Translations under genes and position numbers: made by a program
Part shown: piece by piece, positions 22,301-34,260 of the stretch
How positions within the stretch are numbered: position 1 is the stretch's first letter
Layout: the number at the start of each line of letters is the position of its first letter
Notes under the pieces: model-generated
Seen by the model: only the letters and a program-made list of their open reading frames with translations
The model's database searches: none
Told to the model about the DNA's origin: nothing
Assembly: GCA_009746045.1 (NCBI GenBank)
Contig: RPFO01000156.1
Location: forward strand, 6,797,878-6,859,877
Length of the DNA stretch: 62,000 nucleotides
Direction: 5' to 3'
From: Mesostigma viride
Lineage: Eukaryota > Streptophyta > Mesostigmatophyceae > Mesostigmatales > Mesostigmataceae

Positions 22301-24311
22301 CGATGATGTGAGTAACGCACATCCAAATGATTGACGTCGTGGATGAGTTTTGAAGGCCTCCAAAGGAATCCTGTGCTGCATACAAAACTCATACGGAACG
22401 ATAGTCATATGGAACAGTTCATAGGTCTTCGTATTGAACTTGAGTTATTCGTCGGGTCGACGAAGCCCCTCTAAAGGCGTAGTGGTGTAAGTCTCCAAAT
22501 CCCTCGTCATGCGCGCCATCACTAAACCATCCAATACCTTCTGACCTGCTCCTCAAACCCTCTCACCCCAACCCGCCCCCCCCACACACTTGCCGGCCCC
22601 ACTCGTCCTTCCCCCGACAGGTGGACCTCTACTCCCTGACCCCAGACGAGAAAAAGGCCTTCTTCATCAACGTCTACAACAGCCTCATCATCCACGCGCT
22701 GATCGCCAAGGGCCCGCCCGCAAACTTCCTCGCCCGCCTGCTCTTCTACAAGTCAATAAAGTACCACATCGGTGGCCACGACTACTCGGCAGATGATATC
22801 GAGAATGGGGTGCTCCGCGGCAATCGCGTCCCCCCGTCCAATTTCTGGGGTAGCCGGTGTTTCGATGCGGCTGACCCCCGACGGTTTCACTCGCTTTGTT
22901 CACCCATGGACGCGCGTATTCACGCGGCGTTGAACTGCGGCGCCAAGTCCTGCCCGCCGATCCGTGTGTTTTCGCCAGAGAACATCGAGGTGGGGCTGGA
23001 CGCGGCCGCATCCAACTTTTGCGGCAGCGAGGTGGAGGTGCTGGAAGACGGCACCATCCTGCTGTCCAAGATATTCTCCTGGTAGGTGCCTTGGTTCAGA
23101 TGGTTGGATACTCTACGGGCATCTCGTCCATTCCTACAGGGATGTCTTTCCTTATATATGTGCTATCCTGGTATGCTTCCTTGAGAGGGGCTCGATACTC
23201 TATGGATGTGTTGCACTAGTGTAGCGATAGCTGGATCTCCTCTCGGTGTAGTTCATAGATAGTGGGAGTTGGATATAACATGTGTCACACCTGGTGGCTT
23301 GCAAAGACACTTGGTGTTGGAGTTTCTGCTATCTATGGTCACTGCGAAATGTTCTCCTTGTGGTTAGTTTCTACTGCAGTAGAATCATGTTACATCAGCC
23401 ACGCATTCACTGCTGGGTCTGTTAGGCATTATTATGTTCACTTTTATTGTTACTTGCTAGCTCCGGCGGGTCGCTCTCGTATACCGGTCGTTTAGGCGCG
23501 GGTTCTTCCCGTGAGGTTGCCCAGTGCCCAAACCACGCAAACCTGGAGAGTAGGTGTGCTGAATTTGCCTAACGCAAAATCGTCTTAATTTTAGCGGTTG
23601 TTGACCCTTGAGCACCTCAAGTTTCACATTTTCTTCAGAATCGAAGAAACACCTCCCCCCCACACTGTGCTCAACATGGACATGGATGGAGGCCCTCTCC
23701 GTGCTTGCTAGTCCACCTATCTAGGAAGAGTTACGGGTGCCCAAGAAGATGATAGTCCACGAGACAATGAAGAGTCCAGGGCAAGCCTGAAGGTAGGAAA
23801 TAGTCACCTGCATCCACAATTGCATTTCTTGGGGGACTACACCAGACTTCAGTTTCCATGCCTGCCAATACGAAGGTAGGGTTAAATGTGTATGTATCAT
23901 CAGCTAACAGTTTGTATCATCAGCTAACAGTCTGTATCATCAGCTGGCAGTCTGTATCATCAGCTGGCAGTCTGTATCATCAGCTAATAGTCTGTATCAT
24001 CAGCTAACAGTTTGTATCATCAGCTGGCAGTCTGTATCATCAGCTGGTTTGTATCATATTGTTAACAGTGTGTGGGTGGCTGTGGCCATGTGTGGGTGCG
24101 TGATGATGTGTGTCCTTTGTCTGGATTCTTGTGGCGGGCGCGAGGATGCAGGTACGCGGTGGACTTCGGGAGCACTCCTGAGGAGCGGGTGGCGTGGCTG
24201 CTGCCATATGTCACCAAGGACACACGGATCGCGCTTGAGAGCATATTGGCCAAAGGCCCTGGCTCCATCAAGTTGGCGTACAGGGAGTACGACTGGGGTC
24301 TTAACGACTAA
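19338..24311 (+). CDS. Glutaredoxin-DEP-DUF547 protein, 5' exon(s) not found
   Basis: Six exons keep one frame with GT-AG borders: 19338-19543, 20604-20891, 21600-21806, 22125-22265, 22621-23081 and 24152-24311. They give 486 residues plus stop. Exon 1 here is a glutaredoxin fold with the redox pair in TPGCPYCRTAK, the cis-Pro strand TVPQIFIQG and GGCDDLEE. Exons 2-3 hold a DEP domain (GVSLVDWLQRNQGDA, then SLQRSLRLHHETF). Exons 4-6 hold DUF547, with VDLYSLTPDEKKAFFINVYN, DARIHAALNCGAKSCPP and LSKIFSWYAVDFG. This three-domain order is known in plant and algal proteins of unresolved function; the glutaredoxin part suggests thiol-disulfide exchange and DEP suggests membrane or G-protein-linked targeting. 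The first exon shown starts in mid-codon, so an upstream exon with the start codon is missing. Confidence 0.93.
19612..19697 (+). repeat. 15-bp intronic minisatellite
   Basis: GAATGGAGCCAACAA is repeated about five times in the intron after the glutaredoxin exon. Confidence 0.93.
23885..24055 (+). repeat. 20-bp intronic minisatellite
   Basis: TGTATCATCAGCTAACAGTC-type units occur about eight times in the last intron of the DUF547 gene, just before its last exon. Confidence 0.92.
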
Positions 24312-24889
24312 TGAATGGCTGGAAGCATGTGATTTAGTATTGTTGCTGACTGTTATCAGGCCCCAGTGGAAGGTCCAGGGCTTTATGCCAGTTCATGGGA
24401 TATATGGCGCGGATGGCATGTCGAAGCCTTGTGCATGGCATGGTGAAAGATGTGGCGGGGTGTAGTAACACATCTGGTAATTAACGTCGACGAGCCACAT
24501 GCGGACATGGCTGACGGCGGAGCTCAGAACTGTTTCATCTGAGCCCCAAATTCAGTCAGACTACATGCAACTGGTGCGTCTCTTCAATGCGCATACATGT
24601 GCTAGTATATACTAGCACAGATATATCGATCGTCACAGTTGTAACGCAGTATTGTACATAACAATGGCACCAAAACGCAGCCTTGATGTCCAAACAAATG
24701 GAGCTGCCGTCAGCACGGTTGACAGCAAATTCTGCGTATGCGGAAGCCATGATCATCTCGCCCTGATTCCGAGCTCCCCCGCCGCCCCCCTCCCCCGGTC
24801 TACCTTCCTCAATGCAAAGCTGTACATCAAAGTCGTCGCCCAGATGTCCCCGAGGTAGAAAACGCGCACTGCCCACTCTCAGCTAGTGG
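24312..24889. other. Downstream region of the DUF547 gene
   Basis: No gene is seen. TGTAA, the usual polyadenylation word in chlorophyte algae, occurs near 24637 and could end the transcript. Confidence 0.35.
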
Positions 24890-25880
24890 AACGTACCCCG
24901 CCTCCTTGGCCCTGGCCTCCGGGAGTTCTGCATCCTGGATCCTCCACCACCTCCACCATCGCGGCACAGCTCAAGCAACAAACGCTCGACCTCCGCGAGG
25001 AGGCCGAGCTCGCCAAGCGCAGCCTTCACGTCATCGTCAAGCACTTCCACCAGCTGGTAGGTGAGGACTCAAGAGTCTCTTGCCATACTAGCCATGCATG
25101 CATAGCGCGCGGCATTCTTACCCCCATGCAACTCACTGGTGAGCTGCGGATGTCGGCTGTCCGCCTTCCCCGCGCGCAGGGTAAGGCTGGCCCAGCTCAC
25201 CTGCTCCTCACCTTAAAGTACATGGCGGAAAAGCTGTTGTTTCTTAAATGCCGCAAGAAGCTCGAGATCAAGGACTTCCTACACGCTGGACGACGACTTG
25301 ACTCCGGCCTGGCGCAGCAACAACGGTGATGGGAGCTATGGCCGACCTACCTCCAGCTCCGGCAGAATGCAGGGGGGAAGCCGGTGTACTGGAGGGCCCC
25401 GCCTGGGGCGGTCATCCACGTCGACCACAAGCCCTGGCAGGCGCCCCCTGCCCCCCCAGCAGCCCCAGCTTAGGGAATACACAGCAGTAGTGTAGCTAGA
25501 TTAGTCAGGCTTAGCTTAGCACGTGGCCCACGCCTCCGCGTGTGCACCTATGATTGGACTCCCCACGGATGATGCATTAACCCAAATTTAGCTTAGCATT
25601 GCCAATGCAGAGAGCTACTCTCTGCTGAGACGCCATGTCCTAGCCATTGTTTAGCCATGATGATCTTGAAACCCCCTATGTCCCCATCTTAGCTGCTGGA
25701 ATACGTAGTGGTGCAGGCCGGTGCATCTTGTGCACCCAGAGCAGGTGTAGTTTACACCCTACCCTTGCAGGAAGTCGCCCATAATGTATGAAAAGCCATA
25801 TGCCCCTTCTCAGGGATATATGTGCTACATGTACTCCCAACGGAGATATGTTCCAATTTCATTTTAATTTAATTTACTTA
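24890..25880 (+). mobile_element. LINE-derived ORF1-only element, copy 2
   Basis: It shares with copy 1 the ORF1 C terminus (WELWPTYLQLRQ, VHIDHKPW-like), the hairpin (25609-25627), the CCCCTTCTCAGGG and CTCCCAACGGAG words and an AT-rich tail. The ORF1 frame has a TGA just before ELWPTYLQLR, so this copy is dead. Upstream, the segment AAQLKQQTLDLREEAELAKR (about 24958-25020) looks like the coiled coil of an ORF1 protein and may be its 5' part. Confidence 0.68.
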
Positions 25881-26086
25881 CCACTAGAGCTATGTACGTG
25901 CGCAGGAGTTACCTTTTTTATATAGCATATAAGCTATGCGTCAGCCTACCTAATATGGTATTGCATGGAATTCTGTATCGCACCCTGCACAGTGTTGCGC
26001 CCCGCGGCAGTATCGGCCACTAGCTGTGGATAGAGCGCTCTGTGGCCGGCCTGCCCACTAATTGCAGCAGTGAGAGCTAGAAGCTA
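25881..26086. other. AT-rich spacer between two tail-to-tail copies
   Basis: No gene is seen. It separates copies 2 and 3, whose 3' ends face each other. Confidence 0.5.
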
Positions 26087-26130
26087 GGGCGCCCTCCCTC
26101 AGTCATACTCGTTGTGTATATAGGGGTTCT
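26087..26130 (-). repeat. Shared flank repeat, copy 1
   Basis: On the minus strand it reads ACCCCTATATACACAACGAG and ends AGGGCGCCCTAGCT. Related copies lie at 37440-37515 and 43600-43830. In each case a (TTAA)n tract lies immediately upstream on the same strand. Confidence 0.7.
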
Positions 26131-26450
26131 GGGGTTAATTATTAATTAATTAACGGATTAATTAAGAACATATCTTCGTGGGGAGCATGTAACACATATC
26201 CCTGAGAAGGGGTATATTCTGATCAGGCGGTATATGTTTCTAATGCATATTTTGGGCTACATGCAACCTGCAGGTGAGGGAATGTAAACGTACTGCCACC
26301 TGCTCGATCTGGGTGCACAAGGTGCACCTGCACCACCATGATGTATCATACCAAAAGAGGCCTGGCATGGGGTGGAAGAGTCGTGGCTAAGCAACATGGC
26401 TACCTAGGGCATGACCTCTAAGACCTGGGGCCAACATGCACAATGCAGTA
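26130..26450 (-). mobile_element. LINE-derived element 3' end, copy 3
   Basis: On the minus strand it has the tail of the family: GTGCACC words, CCCCTTCTCAGGG-like, CTCCCCACGAAG and then (TTAA)n at 26130-26165. It lacks the ORF1 part. It faces copy 2, giving an imperfect inverted pair around 25800-26250. Confidence 0.75.
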
Positions 26451-27050
26451 TACAAGATAAATGAGTGGCATATTATTACTTAGAATGATCAAGTGGTGTT
26501 CAAAGTGAATAAAACAATAGCTGCAAGAAGATCTGGCGAAAAAATCATACAAAAATGGGACAGCGTAAAAGGCAACTCCAACATGCCGAGTTCAGAAATC
26601 ACAAAGTTGGCACCACATAGTTGACACATGACTATCAATAGTTGGCTCACAATCAATGAACCCCTATTGCGTTCACCAACGTTGCGATTCCTGGCAGCGC
26701 TTGATTGCTTGCAATCGCATCGGTTGCCTCAAGCCGCATAAACCTTTTGTGGGAGAAAGGTAATAAACAACTGTGCTATGTAAATACATCAAGTTGCCAG
26801 CCCCCTATGCGACATACTCCAAGCTTCTCGCTGCAAAGGGGGCAGCGAGCATCTTTTCGTGCACTAAGGACCGGGCCGCTTCTTGGCCCTCGTCCATGGA
26901 CGAGGCCCGTCATCAATAATACATCAATCTGCACCGCGCCACGTGACATGGCTAAGTACTGCCAACACTTCTTAACACTGGCATTCCCCCCTGCCAATGT
27001 CCCTCATTGCCGGTACCCCCCTGCTGGATATTCCTCACTGCCAGCATCGC
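26451..27050. other. Spacer downstream of the minus-strand gene
   Basis: No gene is seen. At 26985-27070 several copies of GGCAGTGAGGAATAT-like words (minus strand) continue from the stop codon region of the gene at 27051. Confidence 0.5.
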
Positions 27051-30000
27051 TCACTGCCGATATTTCTTAGCCCCAGCGGTCGTGTTGGTCGCGAGGTAGC
27101 TGCTCCTCGGCGTTGGCTTGGTGGCGCCGCTGGGCACGCTCGCCTGCCGCGGCCGCGCCGCCACCCTCGACTTGACCCCCGCCGTGAGCGCCACCGGTGC
27201 ACCCTTGCCGGCCTTGGCCGACAACGTCTGCGCTGTACCCGCGCCTGGCGAGCCACCCGCACTGGGGACCGCTTCCTGCGAGTGATGTGACGCCCGGTTC
27301 ACCGGTTTCAACGCAGGACCCTTGGCCGCGCGCATGGGAGCAGGCTTGACAGGCGGCGCGATGCGGGGAGTGGGCGAGTGGGAGGCCACAGACCGTGTGG
27401 AAGGCTTGCCATCAGGAACTGGAGCAGCCGCGACATCAGCCTCGACACCCGGGCCAGCGGCCGCACCAGAGGTACCGGGGGTGCTGGGAGCGGAGGCCGC
27501 CAAGGACGATTCTGGCGTCACAAATCCATGCGCCTCCTTGTCCTGTGCTTGTCCATGGTCCCCATCTTGTTTGCTGGCACCCACGTCACCCCCCGTGTGG
27601 CCGTTCGCATGGGCATATCCCGCCCCATGCCCGGCATGGCTGCTTGTAGCCACGTCACCCTTTGATGTCGAGGGGATGCCAGTCGACTTGTCAACGTCCG
27701 CGGCAAGGTGGCTCACGCCCGCCCCACGCACCGTGTCGGAACGAGACCCACCTGTGGTGTCTCCACGGCTTCCCGCCACCTTGTACGCAGTCACGTCCCC
27801 CTCATGGCTGTGGACGCCGACCGCACTCGCATCGCCCTGGGACCCGCCAGGGTCCCTGGCCGCCACGCCCTCGAATGCGGCCAGGAGACCTGCGGTCGAG
27901 CCCCCCCCTCCCCCTCGCCGCCCCCTGTTGACGTCACCGACATGCGGGGGGGGGGCAGCGCGGCCCCCCGCCCACCCGCCTGCCCGATTCTTATCCCTAC
28001 CCCGATCGCTGGCGTCTCCGGCAGCTGCATGCATCCGACACCGAGTCGCGGCGTCGGCTCCTCCTCCCACCCTAAGCCAGGGGCACTCCGCTCCGCGTCG
28101 GGCGCGCTCCCACTCCCCGCCGCGCTCACGTCCGCGTCTGCCGCCCACGTGCCCTCGGACCCGCCGCCCCCTCCCTCGCGGCACTTGTCGACGCCATCGC
28201 CATCACCCTCCGAGCGCTGCCCCAAGTAGCCGTCGCCCTCCGAGTAGAGGCGCTCCGAGCAGTCGGTCGTGGGGATGCTGCGGCCACTGGGGGGGGACGC
28301 ATCTGCCTGGTCCGCACCAACCTTGGACCCGCTCGCGCCCAATTCCACCACAGTGGACTGGTCCCCCGGCGTGACCAGCCGGCCGAGCAGGCCTTGCTGG
28401 ACGAGAGGGCCTTTACTGTTGACATGGTGCATGGTATGAGTCGGACGAGCCCGGTCTTTGTCGCCGGCGCCGCTCGCCGCGGCAGCACCCGCGCCTCTCG
28501 CGTCCAAGTGCGAGTCCCTGTCGGCATCGGCGTGCTGACCTGCAAAACGGGACCGCCCAATCCCCACCCCCGCCCCCACAGCACCCCCTTCTCCTCGGCT
28601 CCGCAGTTGCCCCAGCGAGGCCGCTCGAAGTAGATCCTCTGGGTTGGGGGATGCAGGAGCCGCCTCGGGCGTGCTGGCACTATCCGCTCTGCGTCCGATG
28701 ATTCCCCCAACAACAACTGGCCCCGAGTGGACCCCCAACCGACCTGTGTCAAGCCCCTCCGTGGCGTGGAAACCCTTTGGACTGATGTGGTCGCGCCCGC
28801 TGCCCGCGTCGCTGCTCCCTGCCGCCCCCACGCCAGCATCATCGTTCAACTCAAGCCCTCGGGCAGACCCCGCCTCACTCCCCTGCGGCGGCGTCGACAC
28901 GCCGCCCCAGCTCTGCCGACGAAAGCGCCCGATAATTCCTGGGCCACTACCGATCCCGAGCGCCCACTCGTGCGCGTCGTCCACCTCCGCCCACATCCCA
29001 GACCCTCCCACCCCCCTGGGCGCGACCGAGGTCCACTCTTCGTCCGACTCGGATACCATCCCCAGCGTGGACCGCGTGGCCAAGTCGATGTCACCAAACC
29101 CCCGCGCTTCCCTCAGCTCCCTCTTGGACCCCGTCTTGGGCCCACCCTTTGGCCGGCAGGGCACCCCCACCGTGTGATGCGACGGCGGCGGCATGGACGC
29201 GTGCAGCCCGTAGGGACCTGCCTGGGCCGAGGAGGAAGAGGATGGGCCCATGGCGCCGGCGGCGCTTCCGGCACCCGTCACAGAGCCTGTGTTGATGCGC
29301 AGGCCGTTTATGCTCGCGCCAGCACCCACGGCGGCGGTGGTGGCCGCCGAGGCAGCCGCGCCGGCGCCGGCCCCTGCCTGGGAGATGACCCCCGCGGTGG
29401 CGGCAGCGGCAGCCGACACGGAGGAGGATGGCGACGGCATGACGGTCGCGCCCACGCTTGCATACGCAACGCTGCCCATGCTCCCCGCACGGCTGATAGA
29501 AGCAAACCGCCGGCTGAACGTGATCGGTCCGCAAATTGCCGCAGCGGGGGCGGACAGCGCCCCCCCCTGGCCGACCGCCGCCAGGGACACGAACAAGTAG
29601 CAGCCAATGTCCTCCATCTGGGGGACGTACACAGGGGCAACCGCGCCCGGGATGTTCTCCGAGATCCTCGCGGCGCCGGGGCCCTTCCCCGTCCGCAGCC
29701 GCGTCCACTGGAACCGGCACGCCTTGGTGCCAGGTGGCATCTCCCCGCGCACCTGGAGCTCGCCGTTCACGACCGTCTGCCCCATGATGCCCAGGTTGGC
29801 AAACGCGGGGTTCCCTTGCACCTTGCAGGGCACAGGGGGCAGCACCGCAGGGACGGGGCCCTCGCTCGCAAACGTGGGAGCAGCACCATCGGCACCGACC
29901 ACGCCGCCAGCAAACGCGCCCAAGTCGCCATCTGAGCGTGTCCTTCGGTAGATACTCCCCGCGGCATCGGCCGGAGCGACCGGCGGGGAGGGCACGACCA

Positions 30001-32104
30001 CGGTGGCGGCGGCACGGCCCACAGAAGGGCCCCTCCCGGGGCGCCCACCGCCCCCGCCCCCGCTTCCTCCCGGTCCCCCGGACGCCAGCATCCCCCCGGG
30101 CGCACCCGTTCTCCCGCTGGACACGCGCAGGCGCAGGTCCATGGAAGGGGCCATGGCGGACGCGGACGCCAGCACGGCCGCAGTGGCCGATTCGCCCGCC
30201 TGGCGCTGCGGCCGAGTGAGGTCCGGCATCGTGGCGGCATCAGCCGCTGCGGTGGCCCCAGTACTGCTGGTCTCCGGCACACCGCAACCCTTGAGGGAGG
30301 ACGTGGAGGACGTGCGAGCGTGGCGGGGGCCGAGTGGGGGCCGATTCGTGAGCACAACAGCACCGTTGGGCAGCTTGACGACATCCATGCTGTCGCTCTC
30401 TCCGATGTCAAGGGGGATGATCGGCTTGGGGGCCGCCGCGGTAAATATGACCCGCTCGCTCGCCGTGCTCCCCGCGTCGCTGCTGTTCTCGAACGATAGC
30501 CGCCGGTCCATGCTGGTGAAGGAGGGCCGGCGGTCGATGCTGTTGAAGGAGGGGTGGCGGTCGGCGCTGCTGAGCACCCCGCCGTGACTGCTGCCGGCAT
30601 CGCCGCCGGGCCCGTAGGCGCCGCTGCCCGCCGAAATGGAGCTTCGACGGGAGCCGTTTGCGGTGCTGGCGGGGCGCTGGATCACAGTGAAATCCTGGCG
30701 CTGGGCCGTCATCGCTTGCATGCGGCCGCGCATGACGATGCCTTGCACCTGAGGTCAACATTGATGCATACATTGAGTGAGGAGAAATTGATGCAAGTGT
30801 GCACATGGAAATATTGATGAGTGAGGTGACATTGGCGCATGTGTTCATGGAAGTGGTTGGGGGGGTGGGGGGGGGAAGAGCATGAACGAGGATCGACGAT
30901 AGCGAGTGGCAATGGTCGGTTGAACCACGGTACCCTCGACACCACTAGACAAGGGGGAAGAGCCATGGGAGCATCCAGCAGGGCAGGGATGACACGGCGG
31001 TACCATCACCACCGCAGCAACACATATGACGCACGAGAGAAACACCAGGATGCCATAGCAGATATCGGTAGCGCTGCAGGCAGCCAATATTTGTATAATT
31101 TTTTGCAGCAGATATCTGTAGAATTGTTTGCAGCAGGTATTTGCACTACTTGCAGCAGATATTGCGCTGTCTGCAGCGCCACAAGCACCAGCAGCCAACC
31201 CACCTCTCCCGAGTAAACCGCGTCCGATAGCCGCCGCACGGGTGGCTTGGCCGCCTTCTTCTTGCCCTTGCTGCCTTTCCCTTTCACCTCATGAGGGACT
31301 GTCTCCTCCTCCACCGCCTCCTCCTTCGCTGGCCCCTCGCCTTTCTTCTCCTTCGCCTTCCTCTTCTTCTCCTTATTCTTCTGCTTCCCGTTAGCCTCTG
31401 CGCCTCCATCCGCACTACCCTCCATGACCTTACCCTTGTCCTTGCCCTCGCCCTGGGCCCTCTTGGTGCGCTTGGCTTGTCCTGGAGCAACGCAGCACAG
31501 CAGCCACGCCAACCGCCGCCGGCGCCGCTTCATGAGCGGGGACTCCACCCCTTCCTCCTCACCAATCTCTGCCTTGTCATCAGCCTCCCCCTTCACTGCG
31601 CCCATGACCGTGCGTCCCTCCGCATCTACCCCCTGGGTACTCACCTGCCCCTCCATCCCTTCGCTGTTGTCCATGGTCACCGTGATCGCTTGGGGGGTAC
31701 CCACGCCCTCCCCCACCCCTATCCCCACCCCTGGCACCGCCCTGTCCTTCCTGTCCAACCCACCGCTCTTTTCATTCCCTGCCGCCACTGCGCTGAGAGT
31801 GCCGGTCGAGAGAGGCGCTGCGATGCCAAGCCCGGTGGCTGTCGTGAGATGTGCTGTACTACCAAGACTGCCAGTCGCAAAAGGGGCTGAGACGACCCCA
31901 ACCCCATCCACGGGCAAGAGTTCCACGGCCACCGGCGCGCTGCCGTCAAAGGTGACGTCGGACAGAGGCGGCGTCTCGGACAGCGCGGCAGCCCACGTGC
32001 GGAAGGCCGGCAGCTCCCCCGTGACCACCCCGTCTGTGTACAGGGAGACGAGCGGCGACTGGAAGTGGGCCGCTCTGTGGACGCTGCTCACCGACGAGCG
32101 CTCG
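27051..32104 (-). CDS. Large low-complexity protein, two exons, with frameshift
   Basis: Exon 31204-32104 (acceptor CTCTCCACAG, donor GAG/GTGGGT) encodes 300 residues, with an acidic/Lys-rich second half. Exon 27051-30748 follows in phase. It is Ala/Gly/Ser-rich, with a Ser-Arg-rich start (SIDRRPSFTSMDRR) and one compact stretch around 29550-29830. That stretch (GELQVRGEMPPGTKACRFQW, later YVPQMEDIGCYLFVS) resembles the Ig-like folds of plant SCAB/AIR9-type cytoskeletal proteins; this is tentative. The frame breaks at a run of eight G (27901-27908, minus strand), after which the other frame continues protein-like to the stop at 27051; a ninth G would join them. I do not recognise the family. 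Upstream exons are incomplete. Confidence 0.65.
27901..27908 (-). other. Homopolymer frameshift site
   Basis: On the minus strand the frame ending STGGGEGEGG meets the frame starting STAGLLAAFEGV at a run of eight G. One additional G would make the protein continuous for another 285 residues or so. Confidence 0.65.
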
Positions 32105-32154
32105 CTGTGGAGAGGGGACGTGGGCTGGATGTGCGTGTAGTGGTGGTGTTTGTG

Positions 32155-32440
32155 TGCGGGGGGGAAAAGGGAGGGGGGGAAAAAGAGGGGGGAGAGAAGA
32201 GGGAGGCGGGAGGGGGAGAAAGGTAAGGAGGGGTGATGAGGCGGGAATGCATGAGGAAGGGGAGGGGCGGAGGGGGGACAGGGTAAAGAACAAGAGGGGG
32301 AAAGGGGGGAGGAGGGGAGACAAGGGGGGGGAGAAGAGGGAGATGGGGGGAGGGGGAGGGAGGGAGGAGAGGAGGGGGGTCAGAGCGAGACAGAGGGAGG
32401 GGGGCGAGAGATGGGGGGAGGTGGCCGACATCGGAAACGC
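32155..32440 (+). repeat. 285-bp polypurine tract
   Basis: The plus strand is almost only A and G. On the minus-strand gene it is a long pyrimidine stretch directly upstream of the 3' splice site at 32105. It could form triplex DNA. Confidence 0.9.
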
Positions 32441-33191
32441 GCAACGGTGATTCAGGACATGAAGCAGGGTTGGGGCAAGGGGGGGAGCATGGGAGAATAG
32501 CAAATGGGAGATAGCCGTTGGTCACAGAACGGTCGCAGTAGGGAGTTCAGCCTCGTTCTGCCTAGGGAGCCGATACAACATAACACGGCTTACACACACA
32601 TCATTACGGGTGGACGAATCCAATGATGTCGTTTTGGCCTATGGGGGCCTGACCGGTGACTTTTCCTTCCCTCAGCGACTTCACTTATCAGTGTGACCAT
32701 TGTGAGGGGTGGGCAAGCAATCATTGGCCTTTGCACAATGTCAATCACGCTCGCCCAAACCCTTGCTGTCGTGAGAAAGGGCATCATTTTACGAAATTAT
32801 TTGCTGCGTGTGTGTGAGTGTCCTGCCCTTCGTCTCAACGGGTGACTGGCTGGTGGTGTGTCGCCGTGTCAAAAGTCTGACAATGGTGGAAGAAAGTGCT
32901 TCTCATGGGGCCGCAGGTACCGTGGGGTGGCAAACACGGGGTAATTAGCGGCTGGGTGGCCGTGCGTGTAGAAAGTGAGTAGAGCAACCGGACATGCTGT
33001 CCCTGCCCCTTCTCAATGCCCCTACCCCAGTCGATCTGTACCGATGCAGCGTGGCCATGGCAACACGCGAGCAAAGGCAACATGGGAGAGAACAAAAGGA
33101 GTACAGGTATCTCCCGTGGCAAAGTCTGACCCTCAAAATATTACCTTGGCTGGCATCACCTTGGCTGAAACCAGCCTATGGTTCAAATCAG

Positions 33192-33480
33192 CCCCCCCCC
33201 CCCACCCCCCCCACCCACCCACCCACCCACACCACGCCCCCCCCACCCACCCACCCACCCCACCCACCCACCCATCCACCCACCCATCCACCCACCCACC
33301 CACCACCCACCCACCCACCCACCCACCCACCCACCCACCCACCCACCCACCCACCCACCCACCCACCCACCCACCCACCCACCCACCCACCCACCCACCC
33401 ACCCACCCACCCACCCACCCACCCACCCACCCACCCACCCACCCACCCACCCACCCACCCACCCACCCACCCACCACCCC
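33192..33480 (+). repeat. (CCCA)n microsatellite
   Basis: This is about 290 bp of CCCA repeats, with slight interruptions near 33226-33310. The minus strand is (TGGG)n, able to form G-quadruplexes. The Thr-His-Pro-Pro ORFs across it are artefacts. Confidence 0.97.
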
Positions 33481-33747
33481 TACTCGCTACTACATGCCCG
33501 CAGGTGGAACGGACCAGGACACGGAGGGGGGCACACGCTCAGAAACCAACTTCACAATCATCCGTAGGCAACTCAAAAGTAGCTCTAGGGCTGCTATGTA
33601 GCGCCCACCCTCCATGCAGCATCCTGTTTCCGAGCGTTGTCTACCTGGCACTCATAAACCCCACCCCCCTCATACGCCCGCGACTGGTACAGCGTGCTTG
33701 CAATCACCAACGGGAAAGACTATGATACCACGAGGATCAGTGCTTAC

Positions 33748-34260
33748 CGCAAACGACGTGCAGTCCTTGAAATGGCCTATGCCTGGCCTTTGCCGAAAGC
33801 TGTCGAGCCGCTGCATAAAAGCCCGCTTCTCGTTTTCTGGCATGGATTGCACGTCATGTAGCCCGTAGGCACCGTCCCCAGGACCCCGGCCAGGTCCATC
33901 TAACTCTGGTGAGGCACTGCTTCCTCGCTCCAGCCGGTCTAGCTCCAAGTTAAAAGCACAGTCCTCCTCGCCAGGTTCTAAGCCCGAGTAATAGAAATTG
34001 GCTTCCCCTTTGCCTTCGTCAGCTTCGGGCGCCTGCCCATTCCTATGCCCTGGGGACGATATGGCGTGGGTGCCATTTTGCATGTCTTGCCAATCTGCGT
34101 AGTGGTTGCTGATGCCAACGACAGCGAGGCTCTTTTCGCTGTTTCCTCCTGGACGAGATGTCCACGGCTTCCGGGCCTTGAATTTCCACAACGAGGATTT
34201 GGCGGACAAAGGCGATGTGGCCTCGTCCAGGGTTATAAGGCGAGGTGAGACCTCTGCCAT
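33748..34260 (-). CDS. Exon of an unknown protein, probably 5' part of the 27-32 kb gene
   Basis: The exon starts at an ATG at 34260 (MAEVSPRLITLDEATSPLSA) and ends at a good donor, GCG/GTAAGC, at 33747. It encodes 171 residues, ending DSFRQRPGIGHFKDCTSFA. An upstream segment ending CTATG/GTAAGCC near 34354 may be an earlier exon, but its phase does not fit. The phase at 33748 does not match the acceptor at 32104, so either a middle exon was missed or this belongs to another gene. I do not recognise the protein. Confidence 0.5.

Noticed and set aside
27322-30587. Several plus-strand ORFs of 100-400 residues
   Set aside because: They are antisense shadows of the GC-rich minus-strand exon.
33133-33725. 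Thr-His-Pro-Pro and Gly-Trp-Val ORFs
   Set aside because: They are pure translation of the (CCCA)n array.
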